A stretch of 64,000 nucleotides of DNA, from positions 1,860,001-1,924,000 of the forward strand of contig JAHLEZ010000010.1 in NCBI GenBank assembly GCA_020726505.1, written 5' to 3'. Below, one piece after another: positions 1-11,500 of the stretch (the stretch's first letter is position 1; every line of letters begins with the position of its first letter). Source of the stretch: Leptodontidium sp. MPI-SDFR-AT-0119 (lineage: Eukaryota; Ascomycota; Leotiomycetes; Helotiales; Leptodontidiaceae). The notes under the pieces are model-generated. The model was not told the DNA's origin, ran no database searches, and worked only from the letters and a program-made list of their open reading frames with translations. A program made the position numbers and the translations under genes.

Positions 1-794
1 TAAAGATAAAAATAAAAAAAAAACATCAAAAGCCCAAGTTCATACCAGCAACCAAACCAAACCAAACCATTCAAGTTCAAGTTCAAGTTCAAATCAAGCC
101 ACCACCGAAAAAGAAGAAGAAGAAGAAGAAGAAAAAAAAATCGGGAAGAATGAACTAAAATACAGAAAGAAAGAAATATTAAACGAAGAAAGTGAAGAAA
201 GTGGGAAGAATCGAACCCCCCCCCCCACAGAGGATTGTACTGTACAGAGCAGAAAACAAAAGCGAAAGTAAAGTAAGCCGTACTAACCATCAGAGAAAGT
301 AAACTGGGGAGAGTTGTCGAACGAACGAAACGAACGAAACGTAGAATGAGTTGAGTTTCTTCTCCAGAGCAGCGACGGAAAAGGGCTTAAAGGAGATATA
401 TGAGAGAGGACTGTGATTCATCCATCCTACAAGAACGGGTAAATAATAACAATGGTAGTAGCGGTACGGTACATATTACATCACGTCAAATCTCAAGGAA
501 TCGAAACTAAAGATCCAAGAAAAACTTCGTCGTATTGAATCTTCATTCTCATCAGAGTGGAGTTGTGCATCTATCTATGAACCATAAAGCCAAACCTCGA
601 CCAATGAGTCGGTCCGAGAATGCCAATTATCCATGTAGAGCGGAGAGTAAAACAACCAAGCAAATCAAGTCATCCATCCATCATCACCAGTCAAAAATCT
701 CAACCACAACACTAAGCGTTTCGACCAGGTTTTCGAGCATGAGGACCAAAAGCTGAGCCTGCAACGAATCGATGGCTCCGACACCATGAATAAA
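1..794. other. 3' flank of the CCCH/2EXR gene, no gene seen
   Basis: This stretch is A-rich with simple-sequence tracts: repeated AACC and TTCAAG units near 52-92, an AAG run near 113-136 and a C run near 219-229. It lies downstream of the minus-strand gene and probably holds its 3' UTR. I see no supportable coding region. Confidence 0.6.
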
Positions 795-2909
795 TCACCA
801 TCCTCGCTGACCAGTACCCCAACCTCCCTCGCCCATGTAGGTCAACTCATCGATATTGAACGCGTGAGCACGAAGAGCTGAAATAACCTCGAACTCAACC
901 TTGGGTGCCTTCTTCGTGGTGTCCTTGCCGAATCGCTCTTTGAGATGCTCGGAAATACTGAATGCAGCTCCCTGGCAATAGCTTTTCTTCATGAAAGGTA
1001 GGTCCTGGAATCCACTGCCAACCATCAACTTCAACGACTTCAAATTGCAGAACGTACTCATGAGCGTTCCCCAGTAGTCCTTTCCTTGCGAACGATCGCC
1101 GAGGTATTCCTTGAGGGAGACCACAAGATGTCTGACACGAGAAGCGTCTTGATCTCCCATTAGTCGAACCATGTTGTAGAGTTGCATAGGACCAGTGGTA
1201 TGTAGGAAGAGTTCATCATGTTCAAAGTTGATGACGGTGTAGGTGTCCTTGTCAACGAATATTGGCCCATAGAACGGTTGTGTAAGGGAGTGAGACTCGT
1301 GACAAACATTCAGAAGGGCAGGAGGGGAAGTTCTGCAGACAACTTTCTCGCCGTAGCCCTGGTTGCCCACATAGCCTTCGCAGTGATATTGAACGCGGAT
1401 ATTGCGTCCCTCTTTGACTGCGTTCTTGATAGCATATCCCCAAATCTTGTTGCGTAGCTCTCCAGGAAGCAAGGGAAAGTGCTTGAAAACAGTGAGAGTA
1501 ACCGGCTCAGCTGAGTTCTCAACGACTTCGATATTGTGAGCTGGGAGTTTGTCGAGTTTGACGTAGGGAGCGAGAAGCTTGAACTGGTTTTTGCTTCGGA
1601 GGTTTTCTTTAGCCCAAAGCAACAAGCTAACTTGGTTACCCCAGAACGTCGTTTTCAACGTAACAGCTGGAATGTGTGGCGCAGCAGTTTTTGGTGCAAT
1701 GATGATGCCATGGGCTGTATTAGAAGCATAAGTCTCAGAGGGCCTCAAGTTGTCGTCGTACGTGTCGAGATTGATGTGAGATGCAGGGATGATATTGTTT
1801 GGAGCGAGGTTAAGAGCTTTGTGTTCGGCGACCAATCGATCGAGATTGGCAATGTGTTGTCGACGAGCGTTGAAGTCATGGACATATCTACACTTTGGGA
1901 TCCTACAGCCTTTGCGATGAGTCGTGAACCTTCTGCAGAGCTCCTTGCTGGTTGTGTACTGGTTTTGCAAAACACCATTGATGATCGGGGCAGCAACCTT
2001 TGCTCCAGCTAATGCGTTCGCATATGAATCGGAAAGAGATTGGGGAGGCGATAGAGGCAGAGCGGTCTTGAGCACCTGGTTAACAATCAAGTCAGCTAAA
2101 ATGCTCAATAGGGGAAGAAGTTGTGGAGATGGTGGAGGGATACGTACAGTTTCCTTGGACAGTGCATCTCCGGCGTCGGATGAAGGTGGTGTCGGGAGAC
2201 CATGAACAACCTTGACTTCAGTGGCAGTAAGAGGCTTTTCAACTGCAGGCTTTGACTTGCGAGAAGCGCCGGCGCTGGCGACGGTAGACTTCGAGGTATG
2301 GATGGCCTTAGTCTTTGCAACAACCAGCTTTGCAACAGCTGACTTGGGCTTGCCAGTGGTACTGGTTTTGGCTATGGCTGGCTTTGGCGCATTGGCGGTA
2401 CCAACCTTTCCGACGACTGGCTTTGACTTGCGAACGTTACCGGTGTTGGCGATGTTAGGGTTAGATGGAGTGACGGGGCCCTTTGCAACGACTGGATTTG
2501 CGACGATGGACTTTGCTACAGCAGGTTTGCCCTTTCCAGTGGTATTGGCATTGGCGATAGTTGACTTCGAGGTACTGGCATTCTGAGACTTTGCAGCGGC
2601 AAGCTTGTTACCCGCACCAGCATTACCGCCAGTAGACTTCAAAGTATCTTCAGTTTCGGTCTTCGTACTCTTCAGCTGGTCATATGCTAATTGCTGTCGA
2701 GCACGCTGCTCCTGTTGATGGGCCCGCTCAGCAGCAAGCCTCTTCTCCTTCTTCGCCTCCTCACTGCGAGCACGTCTAGCAGCAAGAACCTCCTGACGAA
2801 CAACGGAATTGTGGACCAATGGACAGGTGCCGGTCTTTCTCTCGCGCGGACATTTTTTGCCGTTGCAGTACGGCTTGCAGAGCTCCTCGGATACTTTGTA
2901 GTCTTCCAT
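795..2909 (-). CDS. CCCH zinc-finger protein with a 2EXR domain (704 aa)
   Basis: Single coding exon. Two CCCH-like zinc motifs are visible: Cys11, Cys20, Cys29, His33 near the N-terminus, and a second C-x9-C-x4-C-x3-H motif near residue 340. A charged Lys/Arg/Glu segment follows the first finger, then a long low-complexity region (about residues 90-230) of Ala/Val/Lys/Pro-rich near-repeats such as KPAVAK, KSAVAK and KPVVGK. The C-terminal third (from about residue 480) starts with FPLLPGELRNKIW, the signature of the 2EXR domain that is common and expanded in leotiomycete genomes. CCCH fingers often bind RNA; 2EXR has no known biochemical role. The function is therefore unknown; a nucleic-acid-associated role is inference. 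The ATG at 2909 is the first in frame, and a probable 5' UTR intron lies just upstream. Confidence 0.85.
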   Translation of the reverse strand: MEDYKVSEELCKPYCNGKKCPRERKTGTCPLVHNSVVRQEVLAARRARSEEAKKEKRLAAERAHQQEQRARQQLAYDQLKSTKTETEDTLKSTGGNAGAGNKLAAAKSQNASTSKSTIANANTTGKGKPAVAKSIVANPVVAKGPVTPSNPNIANTGNVRKSKPVVGKVGTANAPKPAIAKTSTTGKPKSAVAKLVVAKTKAIHTSKSTVASAGASRKSKPAVEKPLTATEVKVVHGLPTPPSSDAGDALSKETVRIPPPSPQLLPLLSILADLIVNQVLKTALPLSPPQSLSDSYANALAGAKVAAPIINGVLQNQYTTSKELCRRFTTHRKGCRIPKCRYVHDFNARRQHIANLDRLVAEHKALNLAPNNIIPASHINLDTYDDNLRPSETYASNTAHGIIIAPKTAAPHIPAVTLKTTFWGNQVSLLLWAKENLRSKNQFKLLAPYVKLDKLPAHNIEVVENSAEPVTLTVFKHFPLLPGELRNKIWGYAIKNAVKEGRNIRVQYHCEGYVGNQGYGEKVVCRTSPPALLNVCHESHSLTQPFYGPIFVDKDTYTVINFEHDELFLHTTGPMQLYNMVRLMGDQDASRVRHLVVSLKEYLGDRSQGKDYWGTLMSTFCNLKSLKLMVGSGFQDLPFMKKSYCQGAAFSISEHLKERFGKDTTKKAPKVEFEVISALRAHAFNIDELTYMGEGGWGTGQRGW

Positions 2910-2925
2910 TGTGAAGAAGCGCGAA

Positions 2926-2993
2926 CTGTGGTGTGGTACTGTGATTGGAGTGTCAATGAGTTAAGGGCTCGAGGAGATGGATGGGGAACTTAC
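2926..2993 (-). other. probable 5' UTR intron of the CCCH/2EXR gene
   Basis: Read on the minus strand, a GTAAGT donor begins at 2993 and an acceptor ACCACAG ends at 2926, 16 bases before the ATG. Length 68 bp is usual for this window. It has not been tested against transcripts. Confidence 0.45.
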
Positions 2994-4524
2994 CTGTGAG
3001 GATGTGTAGAGGGTTGGTGGGTGCAGATGTTATATCTGCGATTGAAGGATCCTGTGAAGGTGGATGGAGTGGAAGCGGATGACTCTGACTCTGTGGACGA
3101 GAGTTGAGACCGAGGGTAATTCGCAGAAGAATGCGGAGAGGAGTGAAAGATAGAAGTATCCAAGGTCGAGAGAGCGCTGTGTATTGGTATCAAAGTGTGG
3201 TGTGTTGAGAACAGAAGAAGTTCTTGTGGGAATAGTTGGTGGTTGTGGAAGAAAGTTGACAAAGTTCTTGGGAAGTAAAAGTGGAAGGAAGAAAGGAAGG
3301 AGGGAGGGAAGGATATATCGACTTGCTAGCGTTGTTTCGCCAACACCAGGAGTTATGCTCCTATTGTTGGAGGCTTGGTATTGTAGTAAGCCAGCGATTG
3401 GGTGATTACTTGGCGATAATTGGACGCTGCGTACAATAGGAAGGGAAAACACTCCTTCCTATTGTGATGTTTCCTTAAGCGAGAAATCTCGACGTGGAGC
3501 CGCTGAGGCGGCCGCACGGAAGAACCAAAATCCAGGAGGTATTTAAGCGCGGCAAGAGCAATGACTTAATTCAGGAAAATGAGTGAGCTAGTCGACTGTA
3601 TCGTCATAGTATTTACTTATTTCCCTGATGGGACGACATCCTCACTTCTCCTGGAAATGGATGTAGGAAGAGTCGAGCCTCTGATACTTGCGACCACGGG
3701 TGAGGACAATCGTGACTGAACGCATCACTATGAAGCACTATTTAAAATCTGCCTTGAAGTGCAAGAGTAACTTGGTCCTGGAATTAATAGCATGGTAGCC
3801 TCGTTCGCTCAGCCTAGCAAGGAGACCACACTGGGGATCTCCAAGCACAGCTTTCTCAGAGAAATCAATACCCTCAGGGAGTAAAGCCAAACAAAGCAAC
3901 GGGAAGGCTGCAGGGGCACACTTTCTTTCATTCTTGCAACCCCAACTATCCCTGATAATTAGCACAACTTGTCTGCAGAGCACTAATGAGCATCTGGAGA
4001 TAGCATCACTCGAAAGGAATCATAAAATAAACATCTCGAGCAGTAGTAGCCCAGCAGCCGCTCTTTCTAGGGCACCATGAAAGAAATTTTATAGAAGGAA
4101 GAAATGAGATAGACTACCCCAAACACTTTAGAACGTGTGGTTTAGTTCTCTCGAGCACACACGAGAGGTACGTCGCTACAACTATATATTCACTCGTGAC
4201 AATCGGTACAGCTACGCTCAGCAAGGAGCCCATACAGAGAATAAAGAGCTCGGAAACAAGACGGGAGATTGTTTCCCATCGAAAAAAGAAGCGAAAGGTG
4301 ATGGAAAGTAAAACAGCAAGCAGTGCGGATAAGGCAAAGCGCCATCCAAAGTCCAAAAATATCCAATACTTACAGCAAAGAAACGGCATTATCACAAGAA
4401 ATTTACTCTTAAAAAACGTGACGTATGATCATTTGTCATATTAGGATCTGAGGTACAATTCCAATGGATAAATGACCTCGGTCTATGCAGATGCAGACGT
4501 CTATGGTACATTTTATGTTCTCGC
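2994..4524. other. intergenic, 5' region of CCCH gene and 3' flank of CCT5
   Basis: Holds the promoter side of the CCCH/2EXR gene and the 3' flank of CCT5. Short open frames on both strands (for example near 3030-3450 and 3740-3980) have no recognisable domains and look fortuitous. Confidence 0.5.
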
Positions 4525-6386
4525 TCAGAATTCGTTCTCGTCACTCCCAGCTATGATGACATTATTGACCTTCAACACCATGCGACAAAGCTGCGTCGCC
4601 AACATCAGCTGCTGTCTCTTACCGATTAACGGGTCGATGACGAATGCGTCCCTCATGTCATTACTGCCGGTTTGCATGCAATCCACTCCCAATCTGGTGT
4701 TCTTCTCGGTGACTTGTCTGCTCTTGATGCTGGCTAGGGTTTCGATGGGAGAGAGGCCGGAATTCTCGGCAAGTGCCATGGGAACTGCGTCGAGGGCATC
4801 GGCGAATGCTCGCATAGCGTATTGCTCGAGGCCAGGGGACTTGACTGCTGCGTCTTCGACAGCGAGGGAGCAGGCGATTTCGGCAGCTCCTCCTCCGTAT
4901 ACAACTCGGTTGTCTCTGACAAGGTTCCGTACAACGCAAAGGGCATCGTGAAGCGATCGCTTGGCCTCATCGATGATCTGTGAATGTTAGCAGAATATTC
5001 CACCCCAGGAATGCAATGTCTTACCATCTTGTTGCTGCCTCTGACAAAGACAGTGACAGCCCGAGTGTTTGCGCACTCCTCGATAACCAACATCTTTTCT
5101 CTTGTCGTACCAAAGCTCATCTCCCGTACGATCCCTGCCTTTCCGAGCTTTGCCGCTGACAGATCTTCGAATCTTGGTACTATTCTACCGTTCGTAGCAA
5201 TAGCAATCAACTCGATTTCTGGTCCACCAACCCATCTGACAGCTGGAAGTTCGTTCTGTAAGAGCAAGTGGTTTGCCTCATCATCGAAACCCCACTGGCA
5301 GATGACAAGATTGGCACCAGTATCCTTGATCTGCTGGATCATCTCCGCGAACTTGTCCTTTTCGTAAGTCTGTAACTTCTTGAACTCCTCCACACTTGTA
5401 ATGTCCAACTTGTGCTTCGTCTTTGGCTTCGGGGGCTCGAACGCACACGTCAAAATCGCAATCTTGGCATCGTGAACTTCGGAAGGCATCTGGGGGTGAG
5501 AGAAATCCTTGTCGACAATGACACCTTGAACCAGCAGAGAATCCTCGAGCGATCCTCCAACCTTGCCATCAACCTTGATCAAATCAAAGTCAACATCCTT
5601 GCGCTCCAAATCCGCAACAGACAGAATAGCATCCACTGCAATGTTGGCAAACTGATCATGCGCCTTCGACACAATCTTGCTTCCCAAACTCGTTCTGGCG
5701 ACCTTTACCAAGTTCTCCTTCTGTGTCTTCGTGAACTCAATAACATCGGCAATCCTGTCTAGCTCCGCAACAGCAATATCGCAAGCCTGATCATAACCAT
5801 CTGCTATCCGGATTGGGTGGATTCCCTTGTCGATGAGCTCTGCAGCCTGCTCTAATAACGCACCAGCCAAAACCACCACACCGGTTGTACCATCTCCAAT
5901 CTCGTCGTCTTGTGATTTCGAGAGCTCGACCAAAAGCTTTGCTACATGATTTGAGATCTCCATCTGACTCAGGATAGTGGCGCCATCATTCGTAACGGTT
6001 ATATCTCCATCGGACGAAATCAGGATCTTGTCGAGGCCTCGGGGGCCGAGGGAGGTCTTGACGATGTTTGCTACTGTCCTTGCGGCGATGATATGTGACT
6101 TGACGGCATCGGTACCATGTACTCTCTTCTTCTTTCCCTGACTAAATAAGATCAGTAGCTTTTCTCTAGCCAGGTTGAAGCTCCTTACTCTCTAACAACG
6201 ATGAACGGTCTGCCTTGCTCGTCCTTCACGACCGAAGCTACCAGTTGATTAGCACACCATACCACGGACCTGTATTTGGAAATCCAGCATACCCTGCGAC
6301 ATATCAATATCTAATAGGCATCAGATTAGCTCGAGCTCATGAAGTGGTAGCAAAGTCAACAGGAGGTAAAACATACTCATAGCCAT
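4525..6386 (-). CDS. CCT5: T-complex protein 1 subunit epsilon (CCT5 chaperonin, 548 aa)
   Basis: Subunit of the cytosolic CCT/TRiC ring that folds actin, tubulin and other proteins with ATP. Five exons on the minus strand: 6377-6386, 6293-6310, 6189-6237, 5025-6141 and 4525-4977; they join to 1,647 nt. The N-terminus reads MAMNIDMSQ followed by [19 protein letters not shown], typical of epsilon subunits. ATP-site motifs are visible: [18 protein letters not shown] and the catalytic GDGTT. The C-terminal exon ends [14 protein letters not shown]. The length matches the family (about 540-560 aa). The first two coding exons are only 10 and 18 nt; they are supported by matching phases, GTATGT and GTATGC donors and CTAATC branch sites in both introns. 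Confidence 0.96.
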
Positions 6387-8267
6387 CTTGGAGTTAAGCA
6401 GTCTTGCAAGACCGCAGAATTTATCGAAACACCTTCTAGGAGCAGTTCAGAAGCTTCAGGATCAAAATAGGATGTTGTCGTACGCCTCTTCTGTCATGAA
6501 CGCGTATGATGGATTTCGTCGCGTTCTCAAAAAGCTTTCAAATTATTCTTCAGGCTTCAAGGCATCAATGTTCTTAGCGTAAAAAGTCATGTGATTCGTA
6601 GCCACCATCCTCTTCCTTCCGCTTCTCTCTTCCTCTTTGAGTATATGCATTTCAATGTCGATTTGTATTCACAAGCTCAGCTCGATGCTGAATGTTGTCG
6701 CAACTGATTCAACTCAGCGGTGTAAAAAGGCATGATGACTCTCCAGTGAGAACGAAAGTGCACCCCCATCGGCCATCGCATCATCCTCTCTCTTAATTTT
6801 ATGTATAACTTGGTCATACACCCACTTGCATTTGCTAGTCTCTTTTGAAATCCGTCTTTTAGCTTCTTAGCTCTTGTTGCTTGAACAGTAGTTCTAAGCC
6901 GCGTTCTCGGCATTCTTCTCCCGGATCAAGATGGAGAAATATATTCCCTATCCTTGCTTACCACCTTCTCTGTTGCCACCTCAGCGTTGTCTTCCTCCTT
7001 ATATATGCAGCTGGCAATCCAGCCACCATGCATTGCAGCATGCAGTATTTAGAGTCGCTACAGACCATCGCATGACGTTCTATACAATGTTCAATACCGA
7101 GCTCATATTGTAGCAAGGATTGGACTCTTGCACAAATCACTTCCCATACCCTCGTTATATACCAACAAATTCGCATTCGAGTACCACAAACTGGCACCTC
7201 ACCATTCAAAATTCAAATTCTTGTAGAGTCCATCAAAGATACCAACACTACCCCAGATTCTGTACCGCACCTCCCACACCACCAGACCATACACACCATT
7301 CCACAAGAATAGCATCCGGCAACCGATCCCGGCCTGCACCTCCATTCTCCCCACAGACATCTCCACCCTGCTCGACATCTCATCTTACTTGCATGCATAA
7401 GATGCAGAGGTGTACTTTAGCCTAGGAGCGCTCGAGGTCATGAGATGAGTTGGGGGCGGGTGGTAAGCGAATGGGTAATAGGGAGAATATGAAAGTACTC
7501 CGTACGCCTCGGTACGGGTAAAGATCGATTAACACAACCAACTATGGCCTGTGTTTCCCTCTACTCTATCTATTCAATGGCAGTAGCTAATGCTTATGGG
7601 AATGTCGTGTTGGTAGCTGCAAAGGATAGAAAGTTTGGCTCGGTTGTCATGCTTGTTGACTTTGAAGATCGGCCCTCAGGCCGTTATTATTATACACCAG
7701 CTTAAGATCAAGATTGAGATGACTGGTACGGGATGAAATTCAAGCCAAAGATCCAGGGAAAATCTTAAATACCTCTCTGCCAGGTATGTTCATTCGCGTT
7801 CAGTGTATCTTACAAGAGTACAAATAACATCAAAACTAAGGCACATGCAAGTTATTAAACATAGAAATTTCTCAGTATCAACGCTCAACAGGACCGTGCC
7901 TCGTATCAGAGCTCTGCGACACAGGTTCGATTCCCGAGGTACGTATGACCCCTTCCCATCTAGTGATTCGAAGATGTTCTCGAACTTCCAACCTTACTTC
8001 CAAAAGCTGTCTGGCAAACAAGATATTTAGCATGGATGGGTTTGGTTTGATCGCAAAGAAGAATCAAAGAAAAGCAAGGGGCTAAAGAAAGGTAGCTTCT
8101 CACCCCATCAAGTAAGTGTTCTGAGTCATACACCTCCGCCTTCAAGGCCCTCATCTTGCTCATCTGCGCCAGGAAACCACAGCGTTTAAAAGGCCAGACG
8201 AATTTCCTCCTCAGCAGGAAATCAAAAACGCCCCCGTTCTCGCTTCGAGAAAAGATATTGCTCTCTT
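6387..8267. other. intergenic, CCT5 promoter side, no gene seen
   Basis: Contains the CCT5 upstream region and 1.9 kb without a convincing gene. Several frames of 60-100 codons lack domain signals. A B-box-like GGTTCGATTCC occurs at 7924-7934, but no tRNA cloverleaf forms around it. Confidence 0.5.
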
Positions 8268-8522
8268 TCAGCCTCGATCTCCCAAGATACCAAGGTGATT
8301 TGACTCCAACTCCCGAATGATGACACGGCGGATCGCAGCCATCTGATCCGTAGTCGTCTGAACATCCCGCATGAACTCATCCAGTTCCTCGTTCGAGTCC
8401 CGCGCAAGGTTATGGAACGCAATATACGATGCCACCAAGCCCAGAAGAAACGTCAAGATCCCCACAACGTTGCCTGTGATTGAGAACGGGCTGTCATCTA
8501 GCGTTACGACGTTGTGAGCCAT
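8268..8522 (-). CDS. small membrane protein, hypothetical (84 aa or first exon)
   Basis: Starts MAHNVVTLDDSPFSI, followed by a hydrophobic helix (about residues 17-37, VVGILTFLLGLVASYIAF) and a charged, helix-prone tail with several Arg/Glu/Asp residues (about 40-80). This suggests a single-pass membrane protein with a cytoplasmic or luminal helical tail. I recall small fungal proteins beginning this way but no assigned function. The frame stops at 8268; a GTATCT sequence shortly before the stop could be a donor, so this may be only the first exon of a longer protein. Confidence 0.55.
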   Translation of the reverse strand: MAHNVVTLDDSPFSITGNVVGILTFLLGLVASYIAFHNLARDSNEELDEFMRDVQTTTDQMAAIRRVIIRELESNHLGILGDRG

Positions 8523-11500
8523 GATTGGCTTGAGTTGAGCTGTGCTCGATTATCTACCAGATTGTGCGTTGGTGATGATGGATAAGGGGGGGGGGTTAAA
8601 AATAAATAAAAAAAGGACATGGAAATGGAAATGAAATAAATTATGGGAGATCTTTACAGTATTAGTATAGAAAACATCACAGTCGCACAGCCTGCCTCGT
8701 GTCCCAATTCCAATTAGGAACAGAAAGCCTTGTCAACATGCCTACTGTAAACGCCACCAAGAACTCTAAACAGAAGGAGAGGCAAGCTGAATATAACAAG
8801 GCGGCGCCACATCCCAAGTGCAGAATTTTCGAGGACCTAAAGCCTTCAGCCGGCCTGACGACGTGTTTAAGACTTTCGAAACTATTTCAGCTGTGCTTCT
8901 TCTTTTAATTTTTAGATTTATATTTAGATTTTTACAGGATTTCTGGTCTCGAGAACACTCGCAGGTATGGTAGGAAGGGAATTTCGATGGGATGTGATAT
9001 GATGTTTAGACAAGAGAACTGGACATGACGCTGAATGGAAAACTCCTATAACAGCTATTCAGCTTTCTTCTCAATCGATCAACTAGATGGATTTAAGAAT
9101 GAAAAAGATTTGAGCGAATCGATACTCGTTCAAGAAAAGTTTTCAAGACATTGTTGCAGTATGTGGGAGGGGCGGCAGTCGAGCTGCAGAGCTGAGCCGC
9201 TTGTTTTGCCTCACCTCAGCGTACCCCTTTTCCCTCCCTTTACTCGCTCACTCCGCAGAATGTGAAAATTGAGCCACGTCGATTTGTAGATATATTATTC
9301 ACTTTCTGTGACATGAATAGATAAACAGACCTCTTTCCTAACGATGCGTCTCTCAGATACAGTAAGCATTACGAGAAAGTCCACACCAGGTCCTCGCCTC
9401 AACCCAGCGGATTCCAGTCACAAATGTACAAGTACTTGCTAGCCTATCTCCACATTGATTGAGCAATGGCGAAACGGCTTCACCAAGTAACTTAAATGCA
9501 AGAAGTGGAATCTCAAATCTTTTGGAATGGAATGGAATGGAACTTAATTCGGGAATAGGAGATATGTTAGGAACTTAGGTAGGTACGTAAAGTCAGACGA
9601 GGAACGAAAAAAATAAAAATAAAAATAAAATAAAAAACCACTTAGGACCGAGCCCTCCAATGCCGAAACAGGCCATGGAAACAAACATCTCCAGAGAAGT
9701 CGCGAGAAACCAAAACAACGAATAGAGAAGACGAATTCAGTGGTCGTACTGTATATGTGAGTGTAATGGGAAGGGCAAATCCCCATATACATTGCATCAT
9801 ACCCTAAACTAACATGTGTTACTTTGATGCCTACCTAGGAAGTGAAGTGATGAGAAGCCTAAATACATTTTCAGTGCAGGTACGGCTCAGAACAGAAAAC
9901 TTCAGGTGGTGTAATTGTACCATCCACCCCTAAGCAACGGCTCAACTAACTGGTGGATTCGAAGGCCCAATTTTTTCCTTTGGAGGAGCATTCTACCTAC
10001 CTTTGCATTCCTCAGGAGTCCTTTCTGATCTTCCTAGAAAGGCACCACGCGCACACTTAAGCGTTCCCCTGCTCAAAAGAAACGAGAAGTAAACCTCTTC
10101 TCGGCCTGGTTAATCTCAAGTACCGAGAATCGAGATCTCTGCATGCAGCAGCGGTAGTGGATAGAAGGCCATTCAATACATGTCCGTCTGTCGTCCACGA
10201 GACTTCTAAGATGGTTCAAGAGGGGAGGGGTAAGGGAGGGGGAAGCGAGGGGAGCAGTAGGAGTAGGAGTAGGTATATATCCACAGAAGCCGTCCAGCCG
10301 TAGCGTACTTTGTCTGTACCTAGTCTGTGGTTTTCGGAAGATCGTAAATCCAGCTGCGAGTTATCTTGTTTCTCATGCATGCTTGGAGGCTGCAGGATGG
10401 CAGGGAGAAAGGGAGGGAGGGGGAAGACCGTGCGACCTTCGATACAAGAGTCAAGACAAGTCGGGACGTTGCCAGTCCTTGTATGCTTATGCCGGTAGTG
10501 GTAGTGTTAGTTGCTGTGACTGAGTGAGAATGTGGTATTGCGGCGAGGACGCATAGGAATTGTGAGAGATATTGGCGTTGTCTGGATGGGGTGTGTATTG
10601 TATGTTATTGGTTTTGTGTGATATTGTCTGGAGAGAGAGGATGCATGCTTGAGGCAGAGGCAGAGCTCTCGCTTAGTCACCTTCCACATCCTCCCATTGG
10701 TCAAGACACCCTTTCCCTTTTCTCACCCTGTCCTGACATTTCATAAATTCCATGGCTTCATGCTCACCCTTAATCTATTTCCTTCCTCAGCTTCACGCGA
10801 AGAGAAGAACAATCTCGATGGCATAAGATGAACCCCAGTATATATTACTTTATTTGGCCACCCTGGCAGGAGTCGAGAAATTTCTAATCTGGTTTTCTAA
10901 CTAATAGGCTATTCGAAGGTCATCACGAGTACGTATCACGGTCTGTTGTACACAGTAGTATTAAATGTAGAGAAAGACCTAGTGGTTTATTTGAATAACT
11001 AAAAAGCCAATCTTTATATCAATTCGATTACTTATTCCCTAGGTCTCCTGCACAACGGCCTTCAAATCCCTCCGCCTGACTGACCGTTCCCATCAAGTGA
11101 TGATTCTCTTCATGGGCAATGAACAACCTCGTCTCGCCTCCTCGCCTCCCTTTTCATCTTCCGAGGACAAGACCAGACCAGCCCCACTCTGATTCGTCAA
11201 AGTCACGACCTGCAGTGGGACAGCTGCAGCCCGCCAGTCTGGCGTCCAATCACAGAAGAGAGGCGCTCATCTCGTCTCATCTCGTCTCGGCTCGTCTCCC
11301 TGGCCTGTCTCTTCCCCGGACAGGTCTCACGACTGAATGTGCCTATCCCGAGCCCATTAGGAATTCACGTCAAGTCTGCTGTTCTTGTTCTGGCCGTGGC
11401 TGCTACGGAACCAGGTATCAACGGGTACTGCCATTTGGAGTTTTGGATTATGTTGCTTGGTTGCCGTCTACGAATACGATCTTACGATCTGGTCACAGTA

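Noticed and set aside
2455..2466. GTTAGGGTTAG, resembling telomere repeat units
   Set aside because: Less than two units long and inside the coding region of the CCCH/2EXR gene.
2212..2586. 124-codon plus-strand frame opposite the Ala/Val/Lys-rich region of the CCCH/2EXR gene
   Set aside because: It mirrors the low-complexity repeats of the sense protein (Phe/Ala/Thr/Leu pattern) and has no domain; an antisense shadow of biased codons.
7886..7942. B-box-like GGTTCGATTCC with a GTGCCTCG...CGAGGTAC stem, suggesting a tRNA
   Set aside because: Only about 47 nt lie between the stem arms, the T-stem pairs poorly and no D or anticodon arm can be formed; at most a tRNA-like relic.
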